Shown here: positions 60,116 to 64,000 of the stretch, piece by piece
How the letters are laid out: each line of letters begins with the position of its first letter
Numbering within the stretch: position 1 is the stretch's first letter
Assembly: GCA_024196135.1 (NCBI GenBank)
Contig: JAMQCK010000008.1
Coordinates: 1-64,000, forward strand
DNA from: Pleurotus ostreatus/Saccharomyces cerevisiae fusant
Taxonomy: Eukaryota > Opisthokonta
Direction of reading: 5' to 3'
Length of the DNA: 64,000 bases
Notes under the pieces: generated by a model
Databases searched by the model: none
Told to the model about the DNA's origin: nothing
What the model saw: only the letters and a program-made list of their open reading frames with translations
Position numbers and translations under genes: made by a program

Positions 60116-61074
60116 CCCCGCCCCCGCCTCCGTCGCGTCCGCCCCCGTCGCCCTCGCCGCGCCCCCACCTCCGGAGCTCGCCGGCGTCGCGCATCGCGCA
60201 GACGAGGTTGTAGGCGCAGGCGGGCGCGAGGAAGGGCGCGTTGCACTCGCAGGCGTCCGCGAGGATGTCGGGACACGTTGCGGCGAGGATGTCGGGGAAG
60301 GTCGCAGCGCGGTTGCCGAGGTCGCGCCAGCCCTTGAAGAGGGGGGTGGTAGGGAAGAAGACGTTGAGGTGGTGGAGGGCACGCGTGCGGAGGTGGCGGA
60401 TCTCGTACTTAGTGGCTAGGCGGAGGATCGCCATCGAGGTGGCCCGGGAGGGCGTTGCGGGTGGCAGTGGGTAAGTCCTGGGAGGGGAGGGATCACTGGC
60501 AGGCGCGGAAGCGGAGTGAGGTGGTAACACACTCGGGATGCATCAGCGCACGGAGGAACACCGTGAACGACAGCTCGTCGTCATCCAGCCGCACCACTGG
60601 CCAGTCGTCGAACAGCTCCAGCGGCGGCAGCAACAGGATCCTCGCAAGCACCGGCGAGTACTTCTCGAGGAACGACGCATGGAGGCGGTACACCGTGCCG
60701 CCCGCCTTGAGCACCAGGTTGCCATCGGCCCGCCACAGGTCGTTGTGCCGCTTCTCGTGATGGTGCAGCGTCGTGCCCATGCTCGCGCGCGGGAGACTGA
60801 TGATGTTCGCATTGCGCGGCGCACTATAGATATCGCTGCCGCGCGTGGGGCTGAAGATGTCGCTCCCGCCGCGGGGAGGGCTGATGGGGCCCATGACCGG
60901 GGAGGTGAAGGGAGGGCTGAAGCTGCGGTTGCGGGGATGGCTGAAGCCGTTCTTGCGCGGGGGGCTGATGACGCCATTGCGGTTCAGGAGGGAGAGCAGC
61001 TGGCTGGGGGGAGTGTACGGCTGGCTGAGGGCCATCATGCTGCCCGACGTGACGCTGGACGGCGGGCTGCTCAT
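60084..61074 (-). CDS. BTB/POZ domain protein, C-terminus eroded
   Basis: Two exons start at ATG 61074 (MSSPPSSVTSGSMMALSQ). A Ser/Pro/Arg-rich leader of about 105 residues precedes a BTB domain: HHEKRHNDLWRADGNLVLKA, then YRLHASFLEKYSPVLARIL, DDWPVVRLDDDELSFTVFLR and ALMHPE. After an intron (donor GTGTGTTAC, about 60481-60530) the BACK-like part reads LATKYEIRHLRTRALHHLN and ACAYNLVCAMRDAGELRRW. The frame then runs into the G-rich (GGGGGC)n tract, encoding only Gly. Agaricomycete BTB proteins normally continue past this point, so the C-terminus is probably truncated or replaced by low-complexity DNA. BTB proteins act as Cul3 ubiquitin-ligase adaptors or transcription regulators. This is the only recognisable protein gene inside the dynamin interruption. 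Confidence 0.75.
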
Positions 61075-61598
61075 GGTGGCTGTTTCGGTGTTTGCGCTGG
61101 GTGTAGGATCGGAGGACCTTGATTATGGTATATCGTAACGGCTGATTGCTCTGTTCGCCGCTGGTCAGAATGCGAAAGGAAGAGATAGTGCGAACACACG
61201 TTGACCCAAGAAACGAACTTCGATCAAGAGACATTTGGATTCTGAAGACAGACAGTTCAAGACAAGACGACGACGGTTCTGGACAAGACGACGAGAAGCG
61301 GGGAAAAGAGAGGGGAGATGGTGGCGGTTGATTCCAAGTACGGGCGCGCAAGCCGAATCATCAGCATCAGCGGCCAAACGGACAGAACCATGTCGAAACC
61401 CTTTATGGTCGTCACTGACTATAGCAGCTGTCCTGCCAGTCATGCGTGGGAAAGAAGGGGGATGTCGATGACGACGATGACGCGAACCAGGCGAGTCGGC
61501 CGAAGAAATTCGGATCAAAGTCCGGCTCACCCGAAAGTCGTTCTGAAAACTGAAGGGAAAACGCATCCCAACAAACGGTGAGATAGTACCTTAGAGTT

Positions 61599-61609
61599 AC
61601 TACCCCACC
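61599..61609 (-). repeat. Right inverted repeat of the dynamin insert
   Basis: ACTACCCCACC is the complement of the left end. It lies 18 bases before the acceptor (TCTTCAG) of the next dynamin exon. Confidence 0.55.
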
Positions 61610-61627
61610 AACGAGTTATGTCTTCAG

Positions 61628-63995
61628 TTGAATGTTCCTCGCGATGCCGGAGTCTGCACGAGGTACGCTTGCAATGCGAGAAAAGGGACCGCAGAGACGG
61701 ACGTTATTTCAGGTGCCCCATGGAGTGCATCATGAAGAAGACGTCTGGTCCTTGGTCCTGCAAGATTACCATACGACGGGTGGCCGAACAGGCCGAGGAG
61801 TATACAGGCCAGCCGTCGTCCGTCGACTTCGGCCCTGGTATCACACGCAAGGAGGACGTGGACATCTGGCTCCGCCGCGCTCAGGCAGCTGTCCTCAGTC
61901 CGCATCGATCTCCAGAGTACTTCCATAACATGTCTGCAGACCAGCTGAAGGAGCCGGACCCCGCGCGCCTGGCGTTTACGCGCAACACGGTTGTCGTCAA
62001 TTTGGAGGACTCGGACCTGACGAACATGTCCTTCGTGGACCTTCCGGGTGCGTCAACCGGTGCTCGCGCTCGTTCGTTGGGGCTGACATCGCCGGCCTAT
62101 AGGCTTGATCTCAAACGCTGAGCAGCACTTCATCGACCTGGTGAGCGACCTTGTCAAGGACCGTATTAGCGGCGAGAACACGATTGTACTGGTGACGGTC
62201 CCAATGACAGGTTTGGGTGACGCTTCTCGCAGGGACAAGCTTTCTGATCCCCTATAGACGACGTCGAGACCGTCGCTGCACTCAAGCTCGCCCGTGAGGC
62301 GGACCCTGAGGGCCAGCGTACTATCGGTAAGCCATGCTTTGCGCAATGTCAGAGGGATGCTCATTCTTTCCTGCAGCCGTCCTCACCAAGCCTGACCTCG
62401 TGCGCACGGGCGCGACGAACTCCCGCGAGCGCTGGCGCAAGATCATGGAAGGAGGAGAGGCGAAACACAAGCTGCACCACGGCTACTTTGGCGTGCTTCT
62501 CCCCAATGACGACAACCGGGCGGCCAGCCTGCCCAGGGAAGCCATGCGTACGCGCTCGAGTGCGTTCTTCAGCACCGAGTCGCCGTGGAAGCATATGGAT
62601 CAGCAGCGCTTTGGTGTGGCCAATCTGGTCAGCTATGTGGGGAGCCTGCTCGTGGGCCTTATCGAGAAGTCGTGCGTGGACAGGGCTCATTGGCTCGTGG
62701 TCGACTGCTGACCCCATACTAGAATCCCAGAGCTGCGCGAGGCGATCACAAAGGCGCTCCGTGAATGCAAGGCCGACCTCGCCGCGCTGCCAGTAGAATG
62801 CACCTTTGACACTGAGTCGGACGTCAACACCTACATCGTCATCCAGATCACCAAGTTCTGCGAGACCTTTGGCCACGCTATTATGGGCGAGCCATCGAGC
62901 CCGCACAAGGACCTCGTACAGACGAATCGGCAGCACTATCTGCGCTTCAAGGAGGCTATCGGGCGCACGCGTCCGGACTTCAGACCCTTCGCGAGCAAGG
63001 CGGAGTACAGGAGCCCTGGGTTCGGCGTAGGAGAGGGGACTGGGCCGATGGATTTGGCGGACGTTCGGGAGATTATCGACAAGTATGCCGCTCATGTTGG
63101 CTTGGGTTTTCAAGTTCTGATATATCGCACAGGTCCATTGCCTGGGAGCTGCCGCGCCATATTCCCTACGAGGCCACGAAGGTCCTCATCACGCGGATTA
63201 CCGCCCATTGGACCGGTCCCGCGCTGCAGTGCGTTACTAGTGTCGTGAAGGCGACCGGCGCCAAGCTGGAGGCCCTCATCAAAGCCTACTTTGGCCAATT
63301 CAATGGACTGGAAGACTATGTTCGGTATGATGTTCCTTCACGCGCGGTGCTCACTTATTGTGGCTGACTTGGCCTCCAGGTCGGTTGTAAAAGCCCAGCT
63401 TCTCGTGGGTTCTGTTCACATGGAAGTGTCTTTGTCGAAGGCCCTCAAGCTCGAGACTGGCTTGCCCCTCTTTACGCAGAACACGCACTGCCTCGAGACT
63501 GAAGAAAAGAAGTGGCTGCAGCAGTTCGCCAGCGCGCGATATCACAGTGACCGCTATCGCATTTACCAGCCGCAGCAAGAGGCCTATCCCATTGCTTATG
63601 AAAATCCGACCGTTGAGCGAAGTAGGCGCACGCCGTCGCCCGTCAGACGCACGCGTACGGATGAAGAACTGGACGTCATGGCGAAGGTTCAGGCTTATGT
63701 GCATGTCGCATACAAGGTGCGCGAGCCTTGGACTTCAGTCTTCCCTAGACTGACCGTCTCCTAGCGCATCATCGACCACGTACCGCTTCTCGTCGAGCAC
63801 GAATTCAACCAGAGGCTCGCAGAGGGTCTGCTGGAGGGACTCCTGCGCAGTCTCAACACCGCGTCGGTCGATACCAAACGCGCGATGCTCGCCGAGGACC
63901 AGAAAGTGGCGGAGAAACGGGCCGCGCTGAAGGCGAAGCGCGAGCGGCTGATAGCTATACGGAGGAGATTGGACAACTGGGAGGAAAGATTGTAA
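61628..63995 (+). CDS. Dynamin-like GTPase, remaining exons (continues from 54019)
   Basis: The first exon resumes with LNVPRDAGVCTR, then CPMECIMKKTSGPWSCKI (G2 Thr), NMSFVDLPG (G3), AVLTKPDLVR (G4), and middle-domain segments such as WKHMDQQRFGVANLVSYVGS. The C-terminal region includes WELPRHIPYEATKVLITRI, and the GTPase effector domain (AYVHVAYK, then RIIDHVPLLVEHEFNQRLAE, LLRSLNTASVD) ends in a basic helix at TAA 63993-63995. About nine introns of 45-60 nt have sound splice sites and no frame lesion is visible. Together with 53515-54019 this gives a complete dynamin of about 800 residues (GTPase, middle, GED; no PH domain, as usual in fungi). The two parts fit at a phase-0 junction, so function depends only on whether the 7.6-kb gap is spliced out. 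Confidence 0.92.
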
Positions 63996-64000
63996 GGCAT

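Larger units (their letters stand above)
54094..61609. mobile_element. 7.5-kb insert with short inverted ends inside the dynamin gene
   Basis: An 11-bp inverted repeat, GGTGGGGTAGT at 54094-54104 and its complement ACTACCCCACC at 61599-61609, brackets sequence lying entirely within what should be one dynamin intron (54020-61627). A looser continuation of similarity (CTAACAAGG against CTAAGG) extends the ends. No clear target-site duplication is visible. The contents, in order, are hairpin direct repeats, a short tandem repeat, a small ORF, pyrimidine/purine tracts, a TATA box with a pyrimidine leader, intron-like signals, the seven-unit splice-flanked repeat array, more pyrimidine tract and a minus-strand BTB gene. 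No transposase is seen inside, so if mobile it is non-autonomous or has captured host DNA. A composite of several insertions is an alternative. Confidence 0.5.

Noticed and set aside
54094..61609. Target-site duplication around the dynamin insert
   Set aside because: The bases outside the inverted repeats (GTAC on the left, AACG on the right) do not match; no duplication can be claimed.

Overview
The window is nuclear DNA of a filamentous basidiomycete, most likely a wood- or litter-decaying Agaricomycete. The genes are split by many short introns (about 40-70 nt, GTRNGT donors, CTGAC/CTAAC branch points, YAG acceptors). The gene content also fits: a class I hydrophobin, an AA9 polysaccharide monooxygenase, a GMC oxidoreductase, an F-box/LRR protein, a BTB protein and an accessory dynamin. 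The exact species cannot be read from the sequence.

Layout. Bases 1-11.6 kb are gene-poor and decayed: the edge of one partial gene, a long intron-rich non-coding stretch, pyrimidine/purine tracts, a broken PAQR receptor gene (7.2-8.5 kb) and an AA9 LPMO gene broken by about 1.46 kb of foreign sequence (9.0-11.6 kb). Bases 12.5-49 kb are a compact housekeeping region: a predicted SUMO-targeted ubiquitin ligase, Kex2 protease, a POT1-like telomere protein, APC/C subunit 15, an UNC93-like transporter, an F-box protein, MTHFR, Rab6/Ypt6, a GPI-anchored GMC oxidoreductase, TAP42, an allantoate-type MFS permease, a hypothetical membrane protein, a hydrophobin, CTF18 and the mitochondrial ATP synthase beta subunit. 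Bases 49.6-64 kb are accessory again: short palindromic repeats, a MULE-type transposase, and a dynamin gene (53.5-64.0 kb) whose third intron-exon region is split by about 7.6 kb.

The most unusual structure is that 7.6 kb interruption. It is bounded by an 11-bp inverted repeat (54094-54104 / 61599-61609). Inside it are hairpin direct repeats, a short tandem repeat, a small ORF, a TATA box with a pyrimidine leader, a tandem array of at least seven splice-site-flanked repeats that translate to a related Pro/Glu/Cys-rich peptide, pyrimidine/purine tracts and a BTB gene. Two other places (3.35-7.0 kb and the insert inside the LPMO gene) show the same TATA or TATA-like element, pyrimidine leader and closely spaced splice-like signals. 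They may be members of one unnamed class of intron-rich inserts, but that link is inferred from architecture, not from clear sequence identity.

Functionally the middle block serves genome maintenance and the cell cycle (POT1, CTF18, APC15, predicted STUbL), membrane traffic and secretion (Rab6, Kex2, dynamin), nutrient signalling and uptake (TAP42, MFS permease), one-carbon metabolism (MTHFR) and respiration (ATP2). The secreted or wall-linked proteins (LPMO, GMC oxidoreductase, hydrophobin) fit a saprotrophic lifestyle.
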